Position numbers and translations under genes: made by a program
Notes under the pieces: model-generated
The model's input: only the letters and a program-made list of their open reading frames with translations
Databases searched by the model: none
What the model was told of the DNA's origin: nothing
Shown here: one piece after another, positions 16,846 through 25,569 of the stretch
How the letters are laid out: every line of letters begins with the position of its first letter
Numbering within the stretch: the stretch's first letter is position 1
Origin: an uncultured Parasphingopyxis sp.
Lineage (GTDB): Bacteria; Pseudomonadota; Alphaproteobacteria; Sphingomonadales; Sphingomonadaceae
Direction: 5' to 3'
DNA length: 64,000 nt
Assembly: GCA_947259005.1 (NCBI GenBank)
Contig: CAMYKP010000007.1
Coordinates: forward strand, 124,001-188,000

Positions 16846-17034
16846 ATGAGTCTTTACCGCTTTTCATCCAGGGGCCTTGTACGCGCCCGCCCGAGCATCG
16901 CAGCGAAAAGCCATCCCGTTGCCCGTTATGTGCGCTCGCGCCGCGGTGCGGGACGCCGCATCGTCATGGCCCGGAGCGCCCCGGCGCTGCGCTATGATGG
17001 CGGCCGAATCGTGAAAGCCGATCCGCTGCGCTAG
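16846..17034 (+). CDS. Small arginine-rich protein (62 aa), doubtful
   Basis: ATG 16846 has GGAGAA 6 bases upstream and encodes a very basic 62-residue protein (MSLYRFSSRGLVRARPS start, many Arg). I recognise no family. Its TAG stop lies in CTAG 17031-17034, which also supplies the stop of the convergent dioxygenase gene. The good ribosome-binding site favours a real gene; length and composition argue for caution. Confidence 0.4.
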   Translation: MSLYRFSSRGLVRARPSIAAKSHPVARYVRSRRGAGRRIVMARSAPALRYDGGRIVKADPLR

Positions 17035-17879
17035 TGCAGCGCGCATCCCTCCAGCGTAATTCTGTGCATCACGCGGCGTTCGCCCTGATAGTCGTTCAGC
17101 GCATAATGCCAGGTCGCGCGGTTGTCCCAGAAGGCGATCGATCCGGGCTCCCAATTGAACCGTGTAATGAACCGCTCCTGCAGCGCATGGGTGTATAACG
17201 GCATCAGCAAGGCCATGCTCTCTTCGCGCGACCATCCCCTGATGCCGGTCGTGAAGGCGGCATTGACGTAAAGGATCTTCCTGCCGCTGAGCGGATGGGT
17301 GATGACGACGGGGTGGATCACATCGTCGAGCGCATCGGCGGCATCTGGGTTGTGCAGCCGGCCGCCGGCATCGCTTTCGACGCGATAGGCGGCCTTGCCG
17401 CCGAATATCTGCTTGCTGGAATGCACGGCTTCAAGGCCCTCCAGCCTGGCCTTCATGTCATCGTCCAGCGCGTCATAGGCGGCCGCCATGTCGGCGAACA
17501 TCGTGTCGCCGCCTTTGGACGGCAGCTCCCGCGCAACGAGGATCGATCCCATTGCCGGTTCTGCGTCATAGCTGTGATCGGTGTGCCAGCCGCCACCGAT
17601 ATTGGTTGCCTGATCCGGTTCCTTGCGAACCTCGGCAATCTCCGGATAGCCGTCGACCGGGGTGAAGAAGCGGTTGATGTTGATGTCACCCCAGCGCCGC
17701 GCAAAGGCGATATGCTGTTCAGGCGTGATGGTCTGGCCGCGAAAGAAGATCAGGCCATGATCGGCAAAGGCCTGTCGGATAGCCGCGAAGTCATCGTCGT
17801 CGGGGCCGTGTGAAAGGTCGACATTGCCAATTTCTGCGCCCGGACCATTGCATGCCGTAATACTGATCTGGGCCATCAT
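17031..17879 (-). CDS. TauD/TfdA family Fe(II)/2-oxoglutarate dioxygenase (282 aa)
   Basis: A 282-residue enzyme with the iron triad start H99-x-D101 in GGWHTDHSY, the distal region NRATWHYALNDYQGERRVMHR carrying the second histidine and the 2-oxoglutarate arginine, and the HGLIFFRGQ core. This fold oxidises taurine, alkyl sulfates, 2,4-D and similar small molecules with O2 and 2-oxoglutarate, releasing CO2 and succinate. The substrate cannot be told; no transporter is adjacent. It is divergent from folE. Confidence 0.87.
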   Translation of the reverse strand: MMAQISITACNGPGAEIGNVDLSHGPDDDDFAAIRQAFADHGLIFFRGQTITPEQHIAFARRWGDININRFFTPVDGYPEIAEVRKEPDQATNIGGGWHTDHSYDAEPAMGSILVARELPSKGGDTMFADMAAAYDALDDDMKARLEGLEAVHSSKQIFGGKAAYRVESDAGGRLHNPDAADALDDVIHPVVITHPLSGRKILYVNAAFTTGIRGWSREESMALLMPLYTHALQERFITRFNWEPGSIAFWDNRATWHYALNDYQGERRVMHRITLEGCALH

Positions 17880-17978
17880 GCGTTCCTCTCTCCGTATTCG
17901 ATGATCCGCCAGCTTTACGAAGCCGTCAAGAGTACCTAGCTAAAGGACTATCCCGTGATTAATCCAAAAAGGTCGATA

Positions 17979-18596
17979 ATGAGCGAATATGATCACGCCG
18001 TAGATGGAGATCTGGAAACAGAATCGACCAAGATAGCGGTTCCCGATGAGGTTCAAGAGGCGATCAAGACGCTGATCCGCTGGGCCGGAGACGATCCCAG
18101 CCGGGAAGGCTTGCTCGATACGCCCAAGCGCGTCGGCCGGGCATGGAAGGAATATTGCCAGGGCTATGATGAGGATCCGTCGGTTCATCTCTCTCGCACG
18201 TTCGAGGAAGTGGGCGGGTATGACGAGCTTGTGCTGCTCAAAGACATTCCGTTCCAGTCGCACTGCGAGCATCATATGGCGCCAATCATCGGCACGGCCT
18301 CGATCGCCTATATGCCCAAAGAAAAGGTCGTCGGCATTTCGAAACTGGCACGCGTGATGAACGGTTTTGCCCGTCGACTGCAGGTGCAGGAGCGGATGAC
18401 GGCGGAGATCGCCCAGTGCATCTGGGACCATCTCCAGCCGAGCGGCGTTGCGGTTGTCATCTGCGCAAGCCATAGCTGCATGACGGCGCGGGGCGTGCGG
18501 ACACCGGGTGTACGGATGATGACCTCGCGCCTGCTGGGCTGTTTTCTCGACGATGACAGGAGCCGCAAGGAAGTCCTGTCTCTAATGGGCTATTAG
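17979..18596 (+). CDS. folE: GTP cyclohydrolase I
   Basis: A 205-residue enzyme converting GTP to 7,8-dihydroneopterin triphosphate, the first step of tetrahydrofolate synthesis. Zinc and catalytic residues are visible in SHCEHHMAPIIG and in ASHSCMTARGVRTPG. ATG 17979 (MSEYDHAV) is preferred over the GTG at 17955 that would add eight unconserved residues. It is followed 16 bases later by a small lipoprotein gene. Confidence 0.95.
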   Translation: MSEYDHAVDGDLETESTKIAVPDEVQEAIKTLIRWAGDDPSREGLLDTPKRVGRAWKEYCQGYDEDPSVHLSRTFEEVGGYDELVLLKDIPFQSHCEHHMAPIIGTASIAYMPKEKVVGISKLARVMNGFARRLQVQERMTAEIAQCIWDHLQPSGVAVVICASHSCMTARGVRTPGVRMMTSRLLGCFLDDDRSRKEVLSLMGY

Positions 18597-18612
18597 GATT
18601 AAGATCGACATT

Positions 18613-19140
18613 ATGAGCAAGAGCAGGCGTATCACGGCGGGAAGCTGGTTCATTGTGGCGGGGGCATTGGCGCTCGGCGCATGTGGCGACGGCCAACTCA
18701 GCGAAACCGAAGTGACGACCAATGGCATGACGGGTGAAGCTTCGGACGCACCTCAGCTGCTGACCCCGGTCGATACCGTGCCCGAAGTGGTCGCCCCCAC
18801 GCTGGCGCCGGTTTCCTATGCGGATATCGAGGCCGAGCTTGAGGCCGGCGCCGGCTGCAGCATCGAAGATGACGGCAAGGCGCTGCTCGTGGCCGTGGAA
18901 GGCGATGCGATCGCCTTGCCCAACGGCACGTTGCGGCACTTTGAATTCGAGGGTGATCTGGATGCGCTGTGGGACGGCGGCACGTTCACCGCCGGCGTGT
19001 TCTCAATCATGGTCACACCCGGCCAGGGCGAGGGCGAGCAGATTGAAGAAGTGCTCGTGAAGCCCGCGACGGTCGTGATCCGCGAAGAGGGGCAGGATGG
19101 CGAAACGGAAATGCGCGCCGAGTGGCATTGCGGGTCGTAA
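18613..19140 (+). CDS. Putative lipoprotein (175 aa)
   Basis: A signal peptide with a classic lipobox LGAC (cysteine 24) precedes a mature protein of unknown function. A Thr/Val/Pro-rich linker follows, then a small domain (about 70-175) with DIEAELEAGAGCSIEDDGKALLVAVEGDAIALPNG..., in which two further cysteines (C76 region and near the C-terminus in EWHCGS) might form a disulfide. It follows folE closely, but a functional link is not evident. Convergent with the hydroxylase gene. Confidence 0.65.
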   Translation: MSKSRRITAGSWFIVAGALALGACGDGQLSETEVTTNGMTGEASDAPQLLTPVDTVPEVVAPTLAPVSYADIEAELEAGAGCSIEDDGKALLVAVEGDAIALPNGTLRHFEFEGDLDALWDGGTFTAGVFSIMVTPGQGEGEQIEEVLVKPATVVIREEGQDGETEMRAEWHCGS

Positions 19141-19168
19141 GCCGGGCGTTGGCGGCTGACCGTCGCTC

Positions 19169-19831
19169 CTAACAATCGCCCCAGCGCCGGAACAGATTCT
19201 GCTGGACGGTCTGGATACGCGTGAAATTCTCCGCCGACATGTTCCCGCCTTCCAGCGCGGCGACTTCGTTTAGTTCGTGGAGCAGTTCCCGCTTGGCCGG
19301 ATCGGCTACCTGGCTCTCGATAAAGGTGATGCCGACGATGCGTTCGCCTTTTTCGACCTTCTCCACCTCGTGCAGGGTGGTGGACGGGTAGACGATGGCT
19401 GAGCCGAGCTCGCCCTTGAACCGCATCGTGGCATCGCCCTGTTTCACCCGGAGCGCGCCGCCCTCATAGCGGCTGGGGTCCTCCAGGAAGATGGTGCAGC
19501 TGATGTCCGAACGGATGGGGCCATCCACCGACCGCATGAATGCCATATCTGGATGAAGGCCGTAATGCATGCCGGTTTCGTAGCGCGTGATCAGTGGCGG
19601 GGCGATCTTCTTCGGAAAGGCGAAGGCGGCGAATTCCGCGTTGCGCCGCAGGGCGTTGGACATGATCGTCGAAGATCGCTGATAGGCGGTCTCATCATTG
19701 AGATGCAGGTTGTTCTTCACCAGTGAATGCGGGTTGCTGATCTTGCCGTCGACAAAGGTTGCGGTGTCGATGATCTCGCGCAGTTCCTTGATATCCTGTC
19801 CGTTGAGCAGGCCGTAAATCATCTTGAACAT
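19169..19831 (-). CDS. PKHD-type Fe(II)/2-oxoglutarate hydroxylase
   Basis: A 220-residue protein of the PiuC/YbiX family. The iron site is H93-x-D95 (HYGLHPDMA) with distal H154 (STTLHEVEKV) and the 2-oxoglutarate arginine R164 (KGERIVGITF). PKHD hydroxylases act on peptidyl or small-molecule substrates; PiuC is tied to iron and siderophore genes in pseudomonads. Here its start is only 2 bases from the stop of the sulfotransferase-like gene, so they form a two-gene operon. Confidence 0.85.
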   Translation of the reverse strand: MFKMIYGLLNGQDIKELREIIDTATFVDGKISNPHSLVKNNLHLNDETAYQRSSTIMSNALRRNAEFAAFAFPKKIAPPLITRYETGMHYGLHPDMAFMRSVDGPIRSDISCTIFLEDPSRYEGGALRVKQGDATMRFKGELGSAIVYPSTTLHEVEKVEKGERIVGITFIESQVADPAKRELLHELNEVAALEGGNMSAENFTRIQTVQQNLFRRWGDC

Positions 19832-19833
19832 CG

Positions 19834-20895
19834 TTATGCCCTCCCATGCTCGGTCATCATTCGCGCTACTGCCTCATGCCGATCTGCCGCGTCATTGAGC
19901 CAGGTCAAAGCCTCGGTGATGCCCTCTTGGTGGGTTGCCCGCGCCTCGGCAAGCAGCTTCTCCCGAAGATCAGGGCTGTACCCTTGTTCGGGCGCTTTCG
20001 AATATTGACTCATCAGAGGGCCAGATATGATCGCAGAAAGCGTATCTGCGTTAGTCTCGATATCGAAAAATTTTGCGATTTCACCAAGCCGGGCCACCGG
20101 CTCCTGCAGGAAGGCATCAAAGTCGAGCCAATGGACATGGCCGGTCGGTGCAGCTTGCGCAGCCGCATTCAGCGCCATCATCTCGCTCAGCCAGCTCATC
20201 GCAGCGCGGACCGGTTCCGACAGCTCCCAAAGCCGCCAATCCTCTGTGCCCAGCCTTTTATGCAGCCGGCACAGGCGAGGGGAGGCGAGCAGGGCCAGTT
20301 CCTGCCGTGAATTGTCACCCGCGAGGATCGTTTCGATATAGCGTTCCGGCGAAAGTTTGAGGAACAGCGCCTTGCGCGTCGCACCCAGAATTGGCGCGGC
20401 TATCTCGCTGACAAAGCTGGTCGCCTTGATGAGCGCGCGGTCACTCTCGGCGAAGGTGCGCGACAGCCACCCGATGGCCGTTTCGAGGCGCGTATCGAAC
20501 TGTTCAGGGGACCAATGCGCATGCGGCTGCCCGTTGAGCGCGGCGAGATCGGCGAAGTTACGCAGGATCTGCGGCTCGCGAAGCGCGAAGACGCCATCCA
20601 GCTCGCCCAGCAGGCGTGATATCAGCGTCGAGCCGACATGGCCGATATGGAAGATGAAGTTTGCGTCCGCCCGCCCGGCCTGGTCGCTGGCTTCCAGCTC
20701 CGTCCATTCGGCCCATTGCGGCTGGCTTTGCTGGGTAAGCATTCGCTGGTCGAGGAAACTTGCGGCGCGATAGCCCGCTTCGTCCATCCTCACGAGCAGC
20801 ACGCGATCCGTTGCCGCGTCCATCTGCTGAGGGAACCAGACGGGTCCCTGGGCGAAGGCCTGGGCCAGTGGGGATTGGAAGGGTGGGCGCGTCAT
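19834..20895 (-). CDS. Sulfotransferase-like protein (353 aa)
   Basis: A P-loop-like segment at about 80-96 (NFIFHIGHVGSTLISRLLG) matches the 5'-phosphosulfate loop of PAPS sulfotransferases, and LREPQILRNF shortly after matches the sulfotransferase 3'-phosphate region. No signal peptide is seen. It would move sulfate from PAPS to an unknown acceptor. Operonic with the PKHD hydroxylase downstream (gap 2 bases). The 5' end lies just downstream of the rplI terminator. Confidence 0.7.
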   Translation of the reverse strand: MTRPPFQSPLAQAFAQGPVWFPQQMDAATDRVLLVRMDEAGYRAASFLDQRMLTQQSQPQWAEWTELEASDQAGRADANFIFHIGHVGSTLISRLLGELDGVFALREPQILRNFADLAALNGQPHAHWSPEQFDTRLETAIGWLSRTFAESDRALIKATSFVSEIAAPILGATRKALFLKLSPERYIETILAGDNSRQELALLASPRLCRLHKRLGTEDWRLWELSEPVRAAMSWLSEMMALNAAAQAAPTGHVHWLDFDAFLQEPVARLGEIAKFFDIETNADTLSAIISGPLMSQYSKAPEQGYSPDLREKLLAEARATHQEGITEALTWLNDAADRHEAVARMMTEHGRA

Positions 20896-20910
20896 TCTCC
20901 GACCACCCCT

Positions 20911-20963
20911 AAAAAAGAAGCGGGCGCGGCGCCAGTCCTGAAAGACATGGTGCCGCGCCCGCT
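20911..20963 (-). terminator. Rho-independent terminator of the rpsF-rpsR-rplI operon
   Basis: On the minus strand AGCGGGCGCGGCACCA pairs with TGGCGCCGCGCCCGCT (20919-20934 with 20948-20963, one G.U/mismatch near the loop), followed by TCTTTTTT (20911-20918). It sits 23 bases after the rplI stop. Confidence 0.85.
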
Positions 20964-20985
20964 CTTGTTTGCGTTGCGCAAGGAA

Positions 20986-21690
20986 TTAGGCGGTTTTCTC
21001 GTCGCCATCCTCATCAGCCGGGGCTTCTGCATCAGCATCCGCCTCATCGGCATCGGCTTCTTCAGTCGCCGCGTCGTCGGAAGCTTCGGGAGCCGGAACC
21101 GGCTCAACGAAATCTTCTTCTTCGCCAACGGCGGCAATTTCACCGGGCTCTGCATTGGGATCGAATTCTTCGGTGAAGCCCTGTTCGTCTTTCTCGAACA
21201 TTTGCTCCAGAACATCGACGCCCTGTGCCTGCAGTTCAGCTTCTTCCGGCGAGCGGGCGACATTGACCTTGATCGTCGCATCGACTTCGGCGTGAAGCGC
21301 AACGCGCACTTCATGCACACCGACCGCCTTGATCGGCCGTTCGAGAACGACCTGCTTCTTGGTGACGGTTTCGCCCTTCGCTTCAAGCTCGACGATGATG
21401 TCGCGTACCGAAACCGAACCATAAAGCTGGCCGGTGTTCGATGCCTGGCGGATCAGCTCGATGGACATGCCGTCGATCTTGGCACCTTCCGTCTCGGCCG
21501 CCGCACGGCGCTCTTCATTTTCTTTTTCAAGCTGTTCGCGATTGGCTTCGAAAAGCGCCTTGTTCGCCTTGTTGGCGCGCAGGGCCTTTTTGTTCGGCAA
21601 CAGGAAGTTGCGTGCGAAACCGTCTTTCACGGTTACGACGTCACCAATGGTGCCGAGATTGCCAACGCGTTCGAGCAGAATGATATCCAT
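20986..21690 (-). CDS. rplI: 50S ribosomal protein L9
   Basis: A 234-residue L9. Residues 1-150 are the two-domain rRNA-binding protein (MDIILLERVGNLGTIGDVV, KDGFARNFLLPNKKA). The rest is an acidic Ala/Glu/Asp-rich tail (for example EEADADEADADAEAPADEDG) absent from E. coli L9 (149 residues) but usual in Sphingomonads. Last gene of rpsF-rpsR-rplI, 11 bases after rpsR. Confidence 0.97.
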   Translation of the reverse strand: MDIILLERVGNLGTIGDVVTVKDGFARNFLLPNKKALRANKANKALFEANREQLEKENEERRAAAETEGAKIDGMSIELIRQASNTGQLYGSVSVRDIIVELEAKGETVTKKQVVLERPIKAVGVHEVRVALHAEVDATIKVNVARSPEEAELQAQGVDVLEQMFEKDEQGFTEEFDPNAEPGEIAAVGEEEDFVEPVPAPEASDDAATEEADADEADADAEAPADEDGDEKTA

Positions 21691-21701
21691 GGTATCCGCT
21701 C

Positions 21702-21926
21702 CTATTTCACGATGTAGGGCAGCAAGCCGATATGGCGGGCGCGCTTGATCGCACGGGCCAGCTCGCGCTGCTTTTTCGCCGAAACGGCGGTGATACGGGA
21801 AGGTACGATCTTGCCGCGCTCAGAGAGAAAACCCTGAAGCAGTTTGACGTCCTTGTAATCGATGACCGGCGCATCATTGCCCGAAAAGGGGCAGCTTTTG
21901 CGGCGGCGGAAAAATGGGCGTGCCAT
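21702..21926 (-). CDS. rpsR: 30S ribosomal protein S18
   Basis: A 74-residue S18, which pairs with S6 on the 30S platform. Visible family blocks are [21 protein letters not shown] and [30 protein letters not shown] (split here for length). The gene lies between rpsF and rplI in the standard order and direction. Confidence 0.98.
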   Translation of the reverse strand: MARPFFRRRKSCPFSGNDAPVIDYKDVKLLQGFLSERGKIVPSRITAVSAKKQRELARAIKRARHIGLLPYIVK

Positions 21927-21951
21927 ATCTTATATCTCCTTCTTCGCCGGT

Positions 21952-22314
21952 CTAGCGGTCTTCGTCGCGGCTGCGACGCTTGGTGTCGCGCTCATTCTTG
22001 CGCATCATGACGGACGGGCCTTCTTCATGCTCGTCGACCTTGATCGTCATATAGCGGATGACGTCTTCATTGATGCGCGTCTGGCGCTCAAGTTCCTCGA
22101 CGACATTGCCCGGTGCATCGACATGGAGCATCACGAAATGCGCCTTGCGATTTTTCTGGATCGGGTAGGCGAGCGATTTGAGACCCCAGGTCTCCGTGCG
22201 CGTTACCTTGCCGTCATTGGCTTCGATGATCTTCGTGGCTTCCTCGGCGAGCGTATCGACCTGGGCTTGTGCCAGGTCCTGACGCGCGAGAAAGACATGC
22301 TCGTAAAGAGCCAT
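21952..22314 (-). CDS. rpsF: 30S ribosomal protein S6
   Basis: A 120-residue S6 starting [14 protein letters not shown], with the family core [25 protein letters not shown] and a short charged C-terminal tail (KRRSRDEDR). First gene of the rpsF operon; a strong purine stretch (AAAGGTAAAAGAAGC) precedes ATG 22314. Confidence 0.98.
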   Translation of the reverse strand: MALYEHVFLARQDLAQAQVDTLAEEATKIIEANDGKVTRTETWGLKSLAYPIQKNRKAHFVMLHVDAPGNVVEELERQTRINEDVIRYMTIKVDEHEEGPSVMMRKNERDTKRRSRDEDR

Positions 22315-22773
22315 GCTTCTTTTACCTTTCTGGCCGATCGCTGACGCCGCACCATGCGAACGCCCCTCCGGCTTTCTTCAAAAATCAGGGGCAAAGCGCA
22401 GGCGCTTCACCCCGGAAGCGGGCCAATTAGGGGTTTCGCGCTGGTTTGGCAAGCAAATAAGCCGGGCCAGAACTCACTCCGCCCCAAGTTGACACTCGTT
22501 GACACAGGGCGGGGGTAACGGCGCAAACCAGTGTCCTATCGGCAACCATCAGGGCAGCGGCTGCGTCCTATTGGACACAGGGTCGGGCGTGATAGGTGCG
22601 GTGATAGAAATCATAGCGGCATTATAGTGCGATTGGGGGCATGTAGGACAGGAAATAGTATCGAATGCCGGGCATGATCTGATCGGCTAACTTGGGTGGC
22701 AGCGGGCGTTGACGTGAGGTTTCCCAAACGCCTGCCTATTGGCCGCAAGCGGTAGATCGCCAGGAAGCCCAAT
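22315..22773. other. 459-base intergenic region between rpsF and the 55-aa CxxC gene
   Basis: It holds the rpsF leader and a possible promoter (22424-22452). Between 22490 and 22590 there are related short stretches (GTTGACACAGG, GTGTCCTAT, ATTGGACACAGG) that form an imperfect inverted repeat. I see no convincing gene; a minus-strand open frame at 22611-22871 lacks any recognisable sequence and overlaps the CxxC gene. Confidence 0.5.
22424..22452 (-). promoter_or_regulatory. Putative sigma-70-type promoter of rpsF operon
   Basis: On the minus strand TTGCCA (22452-22447) is followed after exactly 17 bases by TAATTG (22429-22424). It lies about 110 bases upstream of the rpsF start. Spacing and the -35 fit; the -10 is weak. 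The leader between promoter and gene contains a GC-rich hairpin-like AAGCGCCTGCGCTT stretch. Confidence 0.35.
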
Positions 22774-22941
22774 ATGGACCGACCGGAAGCGAGCGTTGTA
22801 AAGCCGAAAGAACATCCGTGGATCACACTATATGATAGCAATGTCCTTTGCGATCTGTGCGAAACAGACATGGTTCATGTCTACGCTATGAGGAAAATCC
22901 CCGAGATGGGCGCTTTGAAACTGAAAGAGGCAAATTTATGA
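22774..22941 (+). CDS. Small CxxC protein (55 aa) coupled to an SDR
   Basis: ATG 22774 has AGGAAG 7 bases upstream and an in-frame stop just before that. The 55-residue product contains HPWITLYDSNVLCDLCETDMVHVY: a CDLC pair (C26, C29) like half a zinc knuckle or a redox pair, flanked by acidic and aromatic residues. Its TGA (22939-22941) overlaps the ATG of the SDR gene (ATGA), typical of coupled partners. No known family recognised; the gene is short enough to be missed by routine annotation. Confidence 0.65.
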   Translation: MDRPEASVVKPKEHPWITLYDSNVLCDLCETDMVHVYAMRKIPEMGALKLKEANL

Positions 22942-23783
22942 GCAACTGGCGCAAAACTGGCCAAACGGCTGTCATCACAGGCGGCGCGAGCGGGTTGGGA
23001 CTTGAAGCAGCGCGGCGCTTTGCAGCAGCGGGAATGAACGTTGTAATCGCAGACCGGGATGAAAGCGCACTGGAAACCGCGAACGCAGAGCTCATTGAAA
23101 TTGCGGGTACGGCGGCCAGCATTATGAGCCATATTTGCGATGTTTCCGACGCAGAACAAGTGGCTGCATTGCGCGATGAAGCGTTCAGCAAATATGGTGC
23201 TGTTCACTGCCTGATGAACAATGCTGGCAAGGGTACGCGCGTTGGCGCGCCGTGGGAAAGTCTCAAAGAATTGAAGCAGACCATGGCGGTCAACCTTGGC
23301 GGTGTCATCAACGGTTGCCACGCCTTCATCCCGAAAATGCTCGAAGGCGGCCAGGCTGGAGTGGTGATCAACACCGGTTCCAAACAGGGTATCACGCGGC
23401 CACCTGGCAACTATGCCTATAATCTGTCCAAGGTCGGTGTGCTTGCATATACCGAGAGCATAGCCAATGCCTTCGCGACGATGGCCGATTGTCAACTAAC
23501 CGCGCATTTGTTCGTGCCGGGATTTGTTTATACGCCCATGATTTCAAAGCATATTCCTGAAAAGCCACCCTTTGCCTGGACAGCTGAGCAGACGATTGAT
23601 TTCATGCTTCCCTGTTTGGACCGCGGCGATTTTTATATTCTCTGTCCCGATGACGAAGCGCCGCGCAGCGTTGATGAAAAACGCATCCAATGGAACGCTG
23701 ACGATATTATCAAAAATCGTCGGGCACTATCGCGCTGGCATCCTGACTATAAGGATGAATTCGAAGCCTTCATGAAGTCGTAA
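22938..23783 (+). CDS. Short-chain dehydrogenase/reductase (281 aa)
   Basis: A classical SDR: cofactor loop TGGASGLG at 14-21, NNAG, catalytic Y-x-x-x-K in YNLSK with the preceding NTGSKQG serine. The D after the second strand (VIADRDES) favours NAD(H). ATG 22938 is chosen because AGAGG lies about 9 bases upstream and because it forms an ATGA overlap with the preceding 55-aa gene. The C-terminus has a FAWTAEQTIDFMLPCLDRGDFYI segment unlike FabG. The substrate is unknown. Codon use is slightly less GC-rich than its neighbours. Confidence 0.85.
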   Translation: MSNWRKTGQTAVITGGASGLGLEAARRFAAAGMNVVIADRDESALETANAELIEIAGTAASIMSHICDVSDAEQVAALRDEAFSKYGAVHCLMNNAGKGTRVGAPWESLKELKQTMAVNLGGVINGCHAFIPKMLEGGQAGVVINTGSKQGITRPPGNYAYNLSKVGVLAYTESIANAFATMADCQLTAHLFVPGFVYTPMISKHIPEKPPFAWTAEQTIDFMLPCLDRGDFYILCPDDEAPRSVDEKRIQWNADDIIKNRRALSRWHPDYKDEFEAFMKS

Positions 23784-23961
23784 TCTCAGCGCCCGTTTTG
23801 GGTCGTTACTGGAGATTCGACACCCATAATGGATGCCCACCAAATAGCCGGTTCGGCAACTTCCAATACCATTGATGACACCGCCATGCATTCGGCGTTA
23901 GAACGCATGATTTCCGATACCAGGTCTCAGCTCAACCCAACTTTTTGAGAAAGAGAAACCC

Positions 23962-25563
23962 ATGCGTCTATCCGCACTAGCCCGTCCCAGCCTGTACCTG
24001 CTGTCCGCCTGCGCCGTCGCAGGATTGCACGCGCCCGTTTCAAGCCAGCCAACAGCGATGGCGCAATCGGCGTCTCAGGATGTTCGCCCGGTCCAATTCT
24101 CACCGTCCATCCCTGCAGAGCGCGGTGTCCTGGTTGTGCCGCTGGCGAGCATGGACGAACTTCCGTCCCGCACCGCCGGCCTGACGGCTTCCGAACAAAG
24201 CGCGATTGCGCGCGCTCTGGAAACGTCGGAGTTCACTTTCGCGAAACGGCAGCAATTGTCTCTTCGCGGTATCGGGGAATGGCATCAGATTTTGATTGTC
24301 GGTCTCGGCGATGATGCGGCGCAATCCGACTATCAGATGGTCGGTGCCGTAACGGGTCGCGCGCTGCTGGACGAGGCGGAGTCCGTGACCGTCATGGCTA
24401 GCGGCCTGACTGGCGAGGCGGCGGCTGCATTCGCAACCGGGATGGGGCTCGGTGACTATCGCTCCGATCTCTACAGGGCGCGCGAAGAACAGGTCGGTCA
24501 ACGCGGCGGTGTCACGATCGTTTCCGATGCCGGTCCGGTCGCGCGTTCCATCTACGAGAACCGCGGCTCAGCGATAATTGCGGCCATGAACTGGACGCGC
24601 GACATCTCGAACGAGCCGGGCAATGCCGTTTATCCCGAAAGCTTTGTAGAACGGGCGCGCACCGCCTTGTCCGGTCTGCGCGGCGTTCGCGTCGAAGTGC
24701 TGGACGAAAACGATATGGGTGAGCTTGGCATGGGTGCGATTCTCGGCGTGGGCCGGGGGTCGGAGCGACCTCCGCGCATGATGATCGTTCGATATAATGG
24801 CGTGGGGCCGTCTGCCGAAAGGCCCGTCGTGCTCGTCGGCAAGGGGATCACCTTCGATACCGGCGGCATTTCGATCAAGCCAAGACAGAATATGGAAAAT
24901 ATGCGCATGGACATGTCCGGCGCGGCGAGTGTTGTCGGCACCGTATTGGCGCTGGCCCGGTCGCAGGCCCCGGTCAACGTCGTGGCGGTCGCGGCACTTG
25001 CGGAGAACATGCCGGACGGCCGGGCCATTCGTCCCGGCGATGTCCTGCAGGCCATGAACGGCACGACCATTCAGGTGATCAGCACTGACGCCGAGGGCCG
25101 GCTGGTCCTGGCGGATGCCTTTTCATGGATCGAGCGCAATCTCGATCCGGCGGCGGTGGTCGATGTCGCCACGCTCACCGGCTCCGTACGGGGCGCGCTG
25201 TCGGATGACTATGCCGGGCTGTTTTCGCGGCACGATGCGCTTGCGGGGCAACTGGTTGCAGCAGGCGAAACCGCCGGTGAGCCGCTTTGGCGCTTGCCCA
25301 TTCATGAGAGTTACGCAGAGGACATGCGCTCAACAATCGCCGATCTCCGCAATAGCAGCTCGGGAAGCGGCGGCGGGGCGGGAACGGCGGCCTATTTCCT
25401 CGGCGAGTTTCTTAGCCGGGACATTCCATGGGCGCATCTCGACATAGCGAATATGGCCTGGTCCGGTGCGAACGCCTGGAAACCGGACGGCTCCACCGGG
25501 TTTGCGGTTCGCCTTCTCGACCAGTTTGTTCGCGAATTCCAACCTGTCGAAACGGTCGAGTAA
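23962..25563 (+). CDS. Exported M17 family leucyl aminopeptidase
   Basis: A 533-residue dizinc aminopeptidase with an N-terminal signal sequence (MRLSALARPSLYLLSACAVAG, likely cleaved near residue 35-40). Catalytic blocks are visible: VGKGITFDTGGISIKP (metal Lys/Asp), MRMDMSGAASVVG and STDAEGRLVLADA, where most M17 have NTDAEGRL. Cytosolic PepA lacks a signal peptide, so this copy probably acts in the periplasm on imported or wall-derived peptides. A second M17 gene without a signal is at 53281. Confidence 0.88.
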   Translation: MRLSALARPSLYLLSACAVAGLHAPVSSQPTAMAQSASQDVRPVQFSPSIPAERGVLVVPLASMDELPSRTAGLTASEQSAIARALETSEFTFAKRQQLSLRGIGEWHQILIVGLGDDAAQSDYQMVGAVTGRALLDEAESVTVMASGLTGEAAAAFATGMGLGDYRSDLYRAREEQVGQRGGVTIVSDAGPVARSIYENRGSAIIAAMNWTRDISNEPGNAVYPESFVERARTALSGLRGVRVEVLDENDMGELGMGAILGVGRGSERPPRMMIVRYNGVGPSAERPVVLVGKGITFDTGGISIKPRQNMENMRMDMSGAASVVGTVLALARSQAPVNVVAVAALAENMPDGRAIRPGDVLQAMNGTTIQVISTDAEGRLVLADAFSWIERNLDPAAVVDVATLTGSVRGALSDDYAGLFSRHDALAGQLVAAGETAGEPLWRLPIHESYAEDMRSTIADLRNSSSGSGGGAGTAAYFLGEFLSRDIPWAHLDIANMAWSGANAWKPDGSTGFAVRLLDQFVREFQPVETVE

Positions 25564-25569
25564 AAGGGC

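Noticed and set aside
23829-23948. Short plus-strand frame (39 codons, starts MDAHQIAGSA) before the M17 gene
   Set aside because: It has no clear ribosome-binding site and no recognisable family; it could be a leader, but support is too weak to list.
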